Assembly (NCBI RefSeq): GCF_007971385.1
Contig: NZ_CP042434.1
Location: 1,178,001 to 1,242,000, forward strand
DNA length: 64,000 nucleotides
Reading direction: 5' to 3'
Source of the DNA: Arachidicoccus ginsenosidivorans
GTDB taxonomy: Bacteria; Bacteroidota; Bacteroidia; Chitinophagales; Chitinophagaceae
Shown: positions 50,524 to 59,646 of the stretch, in pieces
How positions within the stretch are numbered: the first letter of the stretch is position 1
How the letters are laid out: the number at the start of each line of letters is the position of its first letter
Position numbers and translations under genes: made by a program
Notes under the pieces: generated by a model
Databases searched by the model: none
What the model was told of the DNA's origin: nothing
What the model saw: only the letters and a program-made list of their open reading frames with translations

Positions 50524-50942
50524 TTAAGGTGATTTCTTTTGCGTTTTTCCCACAATTTCCTGTGATTAAAGCGTTTTTTGACCGTTCTTATATCCAGATA
50601 ATATATTGCTGTCGGATCAGCTGCATGCAAATCGTTTAATATTTTTAAGTAATGCTGTCTTTAATTTTCTCCAAAGCCTCATTATTCATTTCCAGTGAGA
50701 TATTTCTTAAAGGGCAACTGTTTCAGAAAATGCAGGTCAATCCGGCAATTGTTTCTCGAAGCTTCATATGGCTATTATTTATGAAAGACTTACAGCAGTT
50801 ACCTGCAGGACTTCCATATGGGAAATACCTCTATTAATAAATATAGTGAGTATTGATTATTGAGCATTTATCCTGATCCCGGCCCCTTAAATGCTATTTG
50901 ACCGGCAAGGATCAGGATGCTCATTGAATTTAGCAAATTTTA

Positions 50943-51997
50943 TTACACAGATGCCTGTAGCTTTTTTAGCTGCTTGATATCTAACTTCGTTATTTTAGCT
51001 ACCTCATTTAGGGGATTTCCTGCTTTGATTAAGTATTTTGCAATTTCAAGCGACCTTTTTTCCATCCCTTTTTCCATGCCTTTTTCCATGCCTTCTTCTC
51101 TTCCAATTTCCATCCCTTCTTCTAAGGCTTCTGCTCTGGACTCTTCTTGTTTATAACGTATGTATTGTTCAACTACTGTCATCTGATTATTTTTTTGATC
51201 AATTAAGTTAATATCTCTTACAAAGTTCTGAAATTTTCTTTGATTTAAGAGACTTTTTTGGACGTTATTAAAGATAAATAACAAATTACTATAATGTTGT
51301 TTCCCTTCTAAACCAAGAGAAATTAGATTTTTTGTAATTTCTGTAAATTTCTCCACTAAAATATCCTTAGAAAATTCGCGGCGGTGTTCATACAGCCAGA
51401 CGCTGTGGAAAAGCAGGTTCGCCAGACAGGTCGTATCGGCAAAATCACTTTCCTGCATGTCTTTTATAATATACCCTCATAACGAATGGCCACGCCATTT
51501 GTTTCACTACCGAACTGGTGCTGTCCGTGTATATAATATTTGGTCGCCCGGTGGATAATGGTTATGGTAATAATTATACAATCTCTATTGTTTAGCTGGA
51601 GTCCAATTTTATAGTATCCTGTCCTGCCGGAAAATTCCTTTTTCGCCTCCGTCTGAAACTCAAAATGCACCAGGACATATTTATGTGGCCATCTGATATT
51701 ATAAATTTTAACCAGTTTATCAACATAGCCTTTAAGATCCTCTGCCCTCTCCATCATAATGTTTTGGAGTTCTTTATTGAGAAATTCCATCCGGTTAAAA
51801 TTCAGCTGCCTGGCTAAATCTTTTAAGAAAAAGGGAGCCAGTATGGCCATATTATACTCTATAACGAACTTCCAGCAGGTATCGTGGGTCAGCATCACAA
51901 TAAAGTGATAGGGGTCATTTAAAGCTTCTAGCTCCTCTTGAGTAAGGTTTCTTGTGGAATCCTTTTTAGATTTTTTTTTATTTTTACTTTGTGCCAT
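50943..51997 (-). CDS. Rpn family PD-(D/E)XK nuclease/transposase-like protein (one frameshift)
   Basis: The family (RpnA-like, PD-(D/E)XK fold) promotes RecA-independent recombination in E. coli and is often labelled as transposase. Here the core includes WPHKYVLVHFEFQTEAKKEF, with the E-x-Q catalytic element, and YEGIL. The C-terminal half has a helical tail with GMEKGMEK repeats and the end LNEVAKITKLDIKQLKKL. The frame breaks at CCC 51474-51476; one added base gives RYEGYIIKDMQESDFAD and about 351 residues. A decayed second copy lies 420 bases downstream. Confidence 0.8.
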
Positions 51998-52865
51998 GAA
52001 CTTTGGTATTTAAATATGTTTTTATGGACACGAGCCCATTTGAGATAATTATTATTGACTCTATTCACTGCATTTAGCGCAGGAACCGATTCCATTATTT
52101 ATTGCGATATAGCACGACGATTTATAAACCACAGGCATCCGCCTATAGCGACCTACGGTTGCTATCTGCACAAAACAGCCTCTTCTAGTGTTCTTGCCTA
52201 TCAGATAGGCATAGCACTGGTAGTAGCTCCATGGACCCAATGGGAGGCTTAGTTTAATTAGTGCGTAAAAAAATAATGGGAATCAATGACTAAATCATCC
52301 ACCTAAAACTGCTTTACATGGGCAGATTGGCTGGACGGATCTAAAGATATGGGAAGCAAGGTCAGATAAGATATCTGAAAGGCAGGACAATGTTTTTTTT
52401 CAACGGTAAAGGGCCGTCAGATAAAGGGCGCATGATTTGCGGATCCTTTTTCGGGGCTATTACTGTAGCCTTTTGTTTAGTCAATTCTCTGGTCATTTTT
52501 GTAGCCATTTCTCTGGTCTTTTTTGTAGCTATTTTAATGGAACATTATTATAACGGTGCAATAATAAAACATAATATTTGAAACGACCTTTATGACTGTC
52601 GCATTTTGGTGGAATTAAAAATCGGTATGACAAAAGCAGCAACTTTAATAAGGGGCGGGTATGCGCTTGTTATGGCTGATTAGAACAATCTACCAAGCAT
52701 ACAATAGTGCTTAAAAACAGGCAATGTGCTCTTTCGCAGGACACATACATCTGGGAAGCTCGCCTTGCTTATCACTATTAATAAAACCTCCTGAAAACAC
52801 AGCCATCTAATTTGTGAGGGTGGTTTCAGGAGGTTATTAAGTCCCGGCACAAGGATTTTACTCAT
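51998..52865. other. Gene-poor stretch
   Basis: No supported gene in 868 bases. Short frames of about 60 codons (52055-52252, 52390-52581) have no family features. The pyrC terminator hairpin lies at 52785-52835. Confidence 0.4.
52785..52835 (-). terminator. Hairpin terminator after pyrC
   Basis: AACCTCCTGAAA (52785-52796) pairs with 52824-52835. It lies 30 bases past the pyrC stop codon, with a weak T-tract on the minus strand. Confidence 0.6.
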
Positions 52866-54247
52866 TTAACGATTAAAAGCAAGCCTTTCACCTTTAATGG
52901 ACTCATCAAATTTTTGGTTTGAATAAGCCAAATGTCCGCTGACAAAGGTCTTCTCAATGGTCACCGGCATATGCGCTCCTTCGAAAGGAGACCAGCCGCA
53001 TTTACTATATAGGCTTTCTGGGGTAACTCTTACAGGGTGGTCCATATTAACAAGCACCAGATCTGCAAAATAGCCTTCCCGAATATACCCCCTGTCTTTG
53101 ATCTGGAAGCAGCGGGCAACAGCATGACTCATTTTTTCCACTACTTTTTCAATACTGATTTTACCTTCTTTAACGTACCGCAGCATGAGTGGCAAACTAT
53201 GTTGCACCAATGGCAACCCGGCATGTGCATTTTCATAAGTTGCGGTATCCAGCGGTGTTAATTCGCCATTTGCATCTCGGGTATAGCCTTTTTCACTTAG
53301 CTGGTGTGGCGCATGATCGGTGGCGATCACGTCTAGCCTATCATCCAGCAATGCTTTCCAGAGGGCATCTTTATTAAAGCCGGCCTTGATAGCAGGATTG
53401 CATTTTATCAGGTAGCCTTTGTCTTGATAATCTGCTGCTGTAAAGGTCAAATGATGCACACAGACTTCACAGGTAATGCGTTTTTCTTCCAAGGGCAACA
53501 TATTGGAGAAGAGCTGGAGTTCCTTTTCGGTGGTGATGTGCAAAATATGCAGCCGACTGCCATGTTTTTGGGCAAATTGGATGGCTTTGTGGCTGCTTTC
53601 AAAGCAATTTTCTGCGTTGCGGATCACGGGGTGATCCGCTGGCTCCAGTATGCCTTTTTCCGCTTTAAGCTTTTCGTAATTGGCTCTGATGATGCTTTCT
53701 TCCTCACAATGGGTGGCAATCAAGACTTCACTGGTAGAAAAAACATTATCCAAAACGATCGGATCATTGACCAGCAGATTGCCAGTAGAAGACCCCATAA
53801 AGATTTTAAGGCCACAAATCTCGTTTTTGCGCTCATTTAGCCTTTTTATTTCTTCCAGATTGTCATTTGAAGTCCCTAAATAAAAGGAATAATTGGCCAG
53901 TGAGACGGCTTTAGCCCTTTCATATTTTTTTTCCAGTAATTCGAGGGTGAAAGCAGGTGGCACGGTATTTGGCATTTCCATGAAACTGGTTACCCCTCCG
54001 GCTACTGCAGCCCTGGCTTCTGTGTAGATTTCCGCTTTATGCGTCAGCCCAGGCTCTCTGAAGTGAACCTGGTCGTCGATTACGCCAGGCAGAAGGTATA
54101 AACCGGTCGCATCAATTTCCTGAACTTTAAATTAACCTGCAAGGATGGAGCAATTTTTTCAATTCGTTGATTACGAATGAGTACATCACTGATAAATGTC
54201 TTACCTTCGCTGACGATTTTGGCGTTTTTTATTAAATAGTCACTCAT
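52866..54247 (-). CDS. pyrC: Dihydroorotase (one frameshift)
   Basis: This amidohydrolase of pyrimidine synthesis interconverts carbamoyl aspartate and dihydroorotate. Metal ligands are seen in DDQVHFREPG (HxH-type site), LHILHITTEKE and VIATDHAPH. About 460 residues in all, of the class I type. The first 40 residues (MSDYLIKNAKIVSEGKTF) are in another frame. One base added near 54126-54131 gives QVNFKVQEIDATGLYLLPGV and joins the parts. The gene stands alone, not next to the partial carB. Confidence 0.9.
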
Positions 54248-54271
54248 TTATATATAGTATAAAATTTTTGT

Positions 54272-55990
54272 ATGAAAATAAGGTATGCTCTTCTGCTAGG
54301 CACCTGTCTGGCGCTTACCGCGCTTAAAGTTAAGGCGCAAACTGATAACATCGAGCTTAGCGACAAACAAAATCTGTTAATCAAACGATTGGACATCAAA
54401 CTCAGGGGTGATTCTGTGATGCGTTTTACAACGGTAAAGCCTTTTGACCGTAAACGAATTACTGAAAGAATGGAACGAATAGATTCCCTGGATAAGGTAG
54501 GTGCATTAGGGGAAACCTTAACCGATGTTGACCGGTACAACCTGAGGAGCCTGCTAATGAATAATCAAGACTGGACCCGGTATTATACAGATTCTTTCGG
54601 TGTGAGAAAACCTATTTTCAATACCTTTTTCAAAACACCGGCCCACTTATATGCTGTTTCCAAACCAGAATATAGTCTGATTGTCGATCCGCTGTTAAAC
54701 CTGCAGTTTGGGCATTCAAGTGACGGAACCAGTACTTATGTCAATCAAAGAGGGATCCGGGTTCGCGGCCAGGTAGATCAAAGATTAGGATATTATCTCT
54801 TTTTCTCTGAAAATCAGGAGCGTGACCCTTTATATGTAAGGCAATACACGGATGCACATTACGCTTTACCTGGCAAAGGTTATTATAAGCATTATGGTAA
54901 AAATGGCTATGACTACTTCGATGTTCGTGGTGGTATTACCTTCCATGCGGGCAAGAACATTGATTTTCAGTTAGGATATGATAGGTTCTTTATAGGTGAT
55001 GGCTACCGGAGTCTGTTTTTAAGTGATAATAGCGCCCCCTTTTACTTTGTGAAATTTGGTGTGCAGGCGGGAAATGTAAAGTATACGGCCGTTGGTGCGC
55101 AGACCATTGCCTCTTTTATTCCTAATTCAGATTCTACCAGGCCCAGAAATTATATGATGTTTCATTATTTGACCTGGCAAGCCACTGACTGGCTGAAAAT
55201 TGGTCTGTATGAGAATACGATGTATAATTCTAAGATTAATGGTGGCCTGCAGGTAAGCTATCTGAATCCGGCGATTTTCAACCGTTCTATGTCCCAGAAT
55301 ACGGGCAATAGTGCTAAATCCAGTATCGGACTTGATTTTAAGGCTAATTTTGCCAAGCACTTTGAACTTTATGGTCAATGGTTAATCAATGAATTCCATA
55401 TTGACAAGGCATTTAAATTCGGAGACGGGAACTGGGTCAATAAATTTGGCTTCCAGCTAGGTGGTAAATATGTAGATGCCTTTACTATTAAAAACCTGGA
55501 TCTGCAGTTAGAAGGCAATCTGGTCCGTCCTTTTACTTATATGGATAAATGGGCACAAAATAATTTCTTACATTATAATCAACCACTGGCCCATCCACTT
55601 GGCTCGAACTTTAAGGAACTGGTCGGCATCGCCAATTATCAGCCTATACCCCGACTGAATATTGAATTTATGGCCTCTTTATATAGAAAAGGGCTGGATA
55701 CAGCAGCGGCCTATGTTACTTCTATTGATCAGCCTAATAATGGAGGGGATTTATTCAGGAATTACAAGGATCACCGAATCAGCGATGATGGTTACTTCCC
55801 TGGTGATGGTGTACGTTTAAATGGATTACTGGGCTCTCTGACAGCTTCTTATGAAATTATCCAGAATCTGTATTTTGATGCGAATTTCACCTACCGTCGT
55901 CATGATATTGAGACCATCCCTAAAGACCACGTTAAAATGTTCATGTTTGGCCTAAGATGGAACATGGCCAGACGCAGTTTTAACTTTTAA
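54272..55990 (+). CDS. Wzi-like outer membrane beta-barrel protein
   Basis: The 572-residue protein has a signal peptide (IRYALLLGTCLALTALKVKAQ) and a long beta-barrel region rich in aromatic and Gly residues (DRFFIGDGYRSLFLSDNSAPFYFVKFG). It ends in MFMFGLRWNMARRSFNF. It resembles the capsule-assembly Wzi family common in Bacteroidota. No capsule genes are adjacent, so a surface-polysaccharide role is only inference. Confidence 0.6.
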   Translation: MKIRYALLLGTCLALTALKVKAQTDNIELSDKQNLLIKRLDIKLRGDSVMRFTTVKPFDRKRITERMERIDSLDKVGALGETLTDVDRYNLRSLLMNNQDWTRYYTDSFGVRKPIFNTFFKTPAHLYAVSKPEYSLIVDPLLNLQFGHSSDGTSTYVNQRGIRVRGQVDQRLGYYLFFSENQERDPLYVRQYTDAHYALPGKGYYKHYGKNGYDYFDVRGGITFHAGKNIDFQLGYDRFFIGDGYRSLFLSDNSAPFYFVKFGVQAGNVKYTAVGAQTIASFIPNSDSTRPRNYMMFHYLTWQATDWLKIGLYENTMYNSKINGGLQVSYLNPAIFNRSMSQNTGNSAKSSIGLDFKANFAKHFELYGQWLINEFHIDKAFKFGDGNWVNKFGFQLGGKYVDAFTIKNLDLQLEGNLVRPFTYMDKWAQNNFLHYNQPLAHPLGSNFKELVGIANYQPIPRLNIEFMASLYRKGLDTAAAYVTSIDQPNNGGDLFRNYKDHRISDDGYFPGDGVRLNGLLGSLTASYEIIQNLYFDANFTYRRHDIETIPKDHVKMFMFGLRWNMARRSFNF

Positions 55991-56010
55991 GCATAAATTT
56001 TAATAATTTA

Positions 56011-56040
56011 AAGGCGCGCAGTTTTTCTACGCGCCTTTTT
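56011..56040 (+). terminator. Intrinsic terminator
   Basis: AAGGCGCG (56011-56018) pairs with CGCGCCTT (56030-56037) and runs into T, 20 bases after the barrel gene. Confidence 0.8.
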
Positions 56041-56058
56041 CGTTTTAAATTTGCTTGC

Positions 56059-56757
56059 ATGAAGACGTATCAGCATCTTTTTTTCGATTTAGACCATACC
56101 ATCTGGGATTTTGAGGCCAATGCAAAAGATGCCCTCAAGGAGAGTTATCTGCACCATGAACTGGCACTTAGGGGAATTGAGCCTTTTGAAAGCTTTTATG
56201 AGAAGTATTCTTTTCATAATAAGCGACTTTGGGATCGTTACACCAAGGGGTTGATTATACAAAGAGAGCTCAAATGGAAAAGGATGTTTTTGACCTTGCT
56301 GGATTTTAAAATCGGTGATGAACCGCTGGCCAGAAGCCTGAGTCAGGACTTTTTGGACCGGCTCCCTATTCGTACCAAGGTCTTCCCCTATACTTTTGAG
56401 ATTCTGGATTATCTAAAGCAAAAGCAGTACCGCTTACATCTGATTACCAACGGCTTTAACCGGATTCAGGAGCTAAAACTAGTCAATGCAGGATTGCAGG
56501 GATATTTTGAAGTGATGATTACCTCTGAACAAAGTGGCTGTCTAAAACCCAATGCCGGCATTTTTGAATATGCCATGCAGATGACTGGTGCAACCCCGGA
56601 AACCAGCATAATGATCGGCGATAACCTGGTGGCAGATATCCAAGGGGCCGCCAATTTTGGGATGGACAGTATCTTTACCAATCATATTGAGGACGCCAGT
56701 CAACATGTAGCGACTTATGAAGTCAGACATTTGAAGCAATTGGAAGATATATTCTAA
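56059..56757 (+). CDS. YjjG-type HAD phosphatase
   Basis: This 232-residue HAD hydrolase begins HLFFDLDHTIWDFEANA (nucleophile Asp in DLDHT). Motif II is LITNGF, and motifs III/IV are CLKPNAGIFEYA and IMIGDNLVADIQGA. This matches the YjjG group of pyrimidine 5'-nucleotidases. A house-cleaning nucleotidase role is the best guess. Confidence 0.88.
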   Translation: MKTYQHLFFDLDHTIWDFEANAKDALKESYLHHELALRGIEPFESFYEKYSFHNKRLWDRYTKGLIIQRELKWKRMFLTLLDFKIGDEPLARSLSQDFLDRLPIRTKVFPYTFEILDYLKQKQYRLHLITNGFNRIQELKLVNAGLQGYFEVMITSEQSGCLKPNAGIFEYAMQMTGATPETSIMIGDNLVADIQGAANFGMDSIFTNHIEDASQHVATYEVRHLKQLEDIF

Positions 56758-56833
56758 TAATTCGTAAGCTGGAACCTGGGGGAAAACACCTTGCAGTATA
56801 TTGCTGTTTTCTACTACTCAAAATCCCTGAATA

Positions 56834-56868
56834 GTTTGTTGTTTGTTGTTTGTTGTTTGCTGTTTGCT
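56834..56868. repeat. Five tandem 7-bp repeats
   Basis: Three copies of GTTTGTT and two of GTTTGCT lie in the gap between the HAD gene and the Arr-like gene. Confidence 0.85.
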
Positions 56869-56973
56869 CTTTAACTTTAACCATTCAATACCTGATACAT
56901 AAAAACTGAACCTGCCGCTACCGAAGTAATGGGGGCTATGTGTAAAGTTTGCCACTAGAACTGTGCGCCTGAT

Positions 56974-57759
56974 TTAGTTGATAATCTTTCCCTTACTTTC
57001 TGATAGCTTTTGCTGCCACTTTTGACGCTCTGCAACTGTTAAACGTTCAAAGCTTGTTTCTTCCCCCACAATTTTTAATGGATATTTACTGCGGTATGAC
57101 CGGGTTAGATTGCCCGGAAATTTCTGATTCGTTACATTGGGATCATTTTCAAAATGACCAGTCGGCTCTACTCTATACACCCGTTCTGGTCCCTCCCCTT
57201 TTGCCAATGCGGCGGCAAGGCCTGCACCTCCAATTAAAGCTGTAAAATAAATATGATGCATTACTAAATCCGTTGCATAATTGGACTTTTCACCAGCTGT
57301 AAGCAGGTCTCCAATCTGAAGATCCGCTTTGGTTCCATGATAAAAAGGGCCGGTTTCTCTAAGCGATATGGGTGTAGCACAAACCTGCTCAGATAAGCTG
57401 TTGTATTTATTTTCAGCTTCGGCGTTCCCAAGCGCAGCGTAGCACCAGGCTATTTTTTGGTATATAATCTCAAGTGCACTGCCAGTTGCAACGCTATTTA
57501 CCTTTTGCGCCATATCTAAGGACGTTTGTAGCCACCGCAATTGATCCGCCACTTTTTCCTTGCTGCGGCCAATAAAAAAGGCGGCAATAAAGCGCTCAAA
57601 ATCATGGGTGGACGCTTCCCATGCGCTATGGTATAAAGCCGCAGCTTTTTCTTTGGGATTTATCTTTTGCACTTTTACTTGAAATGGCTGAGGCCCGGCT
57701 TCCAAAGCCATTGCCTGCATACAAAGTTGAATTACTGGATTGGTAGGATTGAATTCCAT
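56974..57759 (-). CDS. Arr-like ADP-ribosyltransferase with helical N-terminal domain
   Basis: The C-terminal 120 residues match rifampin ADP-ribosyltransferase (Arr): FYHGTKADLQIGDLLTAGEKSNY, VYRVEPTGHFENDPNVTNQ and FPGNLTRSYRSKYPLKIVGE. Arr inactivates rifamycins by ADP-ribosylation with NAD. Here it follows a helical, TPR-like N-terminal domain of about 130 residues, absent from mycobacterial Arr (about 140 residues in all). The ATG at 57759 (MEFNPTNPVIQ) is chosen over the upstream hydrophobic start. Whether it confers resistance is not shown by sequence. Confidence 0.85.
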   Translation of the reverse strand: MEFNPTNPVIQLCMQAMALEAGPQPFQVKVQKINPKEKAAALYHSAWEASTHDFERFIAAFFIGRSKEKVADQLRWLQTSLDMAQKVNSVATGSALEIIYQKIAWCYAALGNAEAENKYNSLSEQVCATPISLRETGPFYHGTKADLQIGDLLTAGEKSNYATDLVMHHIYFTALIGGAGLAAALAKGEGPERVYRVEPTGHFENDPNVTNQKFPGNLTRSYRSKYPLKIVGEETSFERLTVAERQKWQQKLSESKGKIIN

Positions 57760-57924
57760 GATAAGAATAATGCTTTTGAATTTAATAAATATTAGAATCA
57801 GCATTGTTTACTTAACAAAAACGAGCCCAAAATAAGCCAAAAATAAGCTGAAAACTATTTTGGGTATTTACTATGGCTCTCGGCTATTATTGGCTGGTTA
57901 CGATAAAAGTAAAAATTTCTATCC

Positions 57925-59143
57925 TTAACTCTTAAGGGAAAAATGTTTGGTAGCCGCCTTTCTGGCGGGGACCCACGCTGCAAGTAAGGCGACAATAAAG
58001 ACCGTTACGCCTACCAGCAGAAAATCAAGTATATGCATTTTCACTGGATAATAATCAACTACAAAGGTGCCTCCTTCTAATTTGAGCAAATGAAATTTTT
58101 GTTGTAAAACACAGACAATAAAAGCAATAAACATACCCATCAGCCCACCAAGGCCTGCGAGCAAAAAGCCTTCCGTCAGAAAAATCTTCTGGATTACTTT
58201 CTGACTGGCGCCCAGTGCTTTTAATATGGCTATATCTTTTCTTTTTCCAAAACCAACATGGTGAGTGCACCCACCATATTAAAGGCTGCAATAATCAGTA
58301 TAATGGACAGTATGATATAGATAATCCATTTTTCCATCTGCATGACGGTAAACAGGCTCTGATTTTGCTGAAACCTTGTTTCCACCAGGTATTTATTTCC
58401 GAGCTGTTGTTGTATTTTCTTTTGTACCCTGAATAGATCGGCCTCAGGTTTAATGGCGATCGCTACTTCGGTATAATAATTTTTGGGAAGTTCCACCATA
58501 TAGCGCAAAAACGCCAGATTGGTGAACGCATATTTATTATCAAAGCCTTCCTGAATTCTGAAAATGCCTACTTCCTTAATCTCATAAGCGTTCATTGCGG
58601 ATTGCAAATCCGTCTTGTTGTTACTATTTCTATTGGGTAGATAAACGGCTAAAGGGATAGTAGAATTGGCGTCTGCCCCTATACTGCTGGCAATCCCACC
58701 CCTAATACCAGTTGTGGTGCGCGTTCTACACCCAATCCATAATGACCATTTTGTTCAATATGCCTGGCCAGATGTACCACATGGTCATAATTGCTGTCTA
58801 CGCCTTTTAACACGGCAATAGACTGGTATTCCCCATTGGTGAGTAATGCCTTTTCTCCAATTACCAGGCTTAGATCTTTGATTTCATGAATGGTATGTAG
58901 TCTGCTGATCTGGCTGGAATCCAAAGTCATATACTTACCTGTTCTGGCCATGACCCTCAGATCAGGGTAAAAATCGCCATACATCGATTTTACCAGATTT
59001 TGAAACCCATTGAATACACTCAACACAAGAATCAGGGCAGCGGCACCTACAGCGATGGCAATCACGCTGATCCAACTAATGATGTTGATCGCAGTGGTTG
59101 ATTTTTTAGATTTAAAATATCGCCAGGCGAAAAGAAAATTCAT
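57925..59143 (-). CDS. LolC/LolE-type ABC transporter permease (two frameshifts)
   Basis: This FtsX-family permease of about 406 residues is of the type that releases lipoproteins from the inner membrane. It has an N-terminal membrane segment after FAWRYFKSKKSTTAINIISW, a periplasmic domain, and three C-terminal membrane segments ending in WVPARKAATKHFSLKS. Breaks lie at CCC 58695-58697 and TTTT 58237-58240; one added base at each gives LGVGIASSIGADAN and EKEKDIAILKALGAS. It is encoded 71 bases after rbfA. Confidence 0.88.
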
Positions 59144-59214
59144 GTGCGTGAGGGAGTTATTTAGGCCTTTGCTACCAGTTTCTTAAAAACGCCCGGTCGG
59201 CTCAAATATTATAT

Positions 59215-59586
59215 TTAATCGTTATTTTTATCGGAATTATGGTTAATCTTTGCCAGTAGCTCTTCAATATGGAAGACTTGATCCAGGGTATCATCTAAAT
59301 AATAATGGATGACCGGAATTCTTCTTAATTGCTTACCTAACTTTTGGGCAATCCCTTTTTTTATCTCCCAGGCCTTTTGCTCAATACGCTGTAAAGCAGC
59401 CTGAGTATCAGCTACCTGGAAAAAACTTAGGTATATTCTGGCTTCTAATAAATCTGGCGTTACTTTTACATCTGCAATAGAAATCATACCTCCGCCCATC
59501 ATATTGAGTCCCAAATGCCGGAAGATGCTATTAATCTCTTCTTTTATGACGCTGGCCACCTGTTTTTGTCGTTTCCCCTCTTGCAT
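59215..59586 (-). CDS. rbfA: Ribosome-binding factor A
   Basis: RbfA helps mature the 30S subunit, at the 5' helix of 16S rRNA. The 123-residue protein has the RbfA pattern: RQKQVASVIKEEINSIFRH, ISIADVKVTPDLLEARIYLS, and RRIPVIHYYLDDTLDQVFHIEELL. The frame is open to 60024, but the ATG at 59586 fits the family; the extension overlaps the divergent exporter gene. Confidence 0.92.
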   Translation of the reverse strand: MQEGKRQKQVASVIKEEINSIFRHLGLNMMGGGMISIADVKVTPDLLEARIYLSFFQVADTQAALQRIEQKAWEIKKGIAQKLGKQLRRIPVIHYYLDDTLDQVFHIEELLAKINHNSDKNND

Positions 59587-59618
59587 AATCTTTACACTTA
59601 ATTGGCTGTAAAAATAGT

Positions 59619-59626
59619 TACTTTTG
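59619..59626 (+). promoter_or_regulatory. TAnnTTTG -7 box of the exporter gene
   Basis: TACTTTTG lies 20 bases before the ATG at 59647, in the 60-base gap between the divergent rbfA and exporter genes. No clear -33 TTTG. Confidence 0.4.
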
Positions 59627-59646
59627 CACTCTACCACTGAGAAACA

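Noticed and set aside
51058-51115. CRISPR-like short repeats in the Rpn region
   Set aside because: The repeats are in-frame 12-base units encoding GMEK/GFKE inside a coding sequence, with no spacers.
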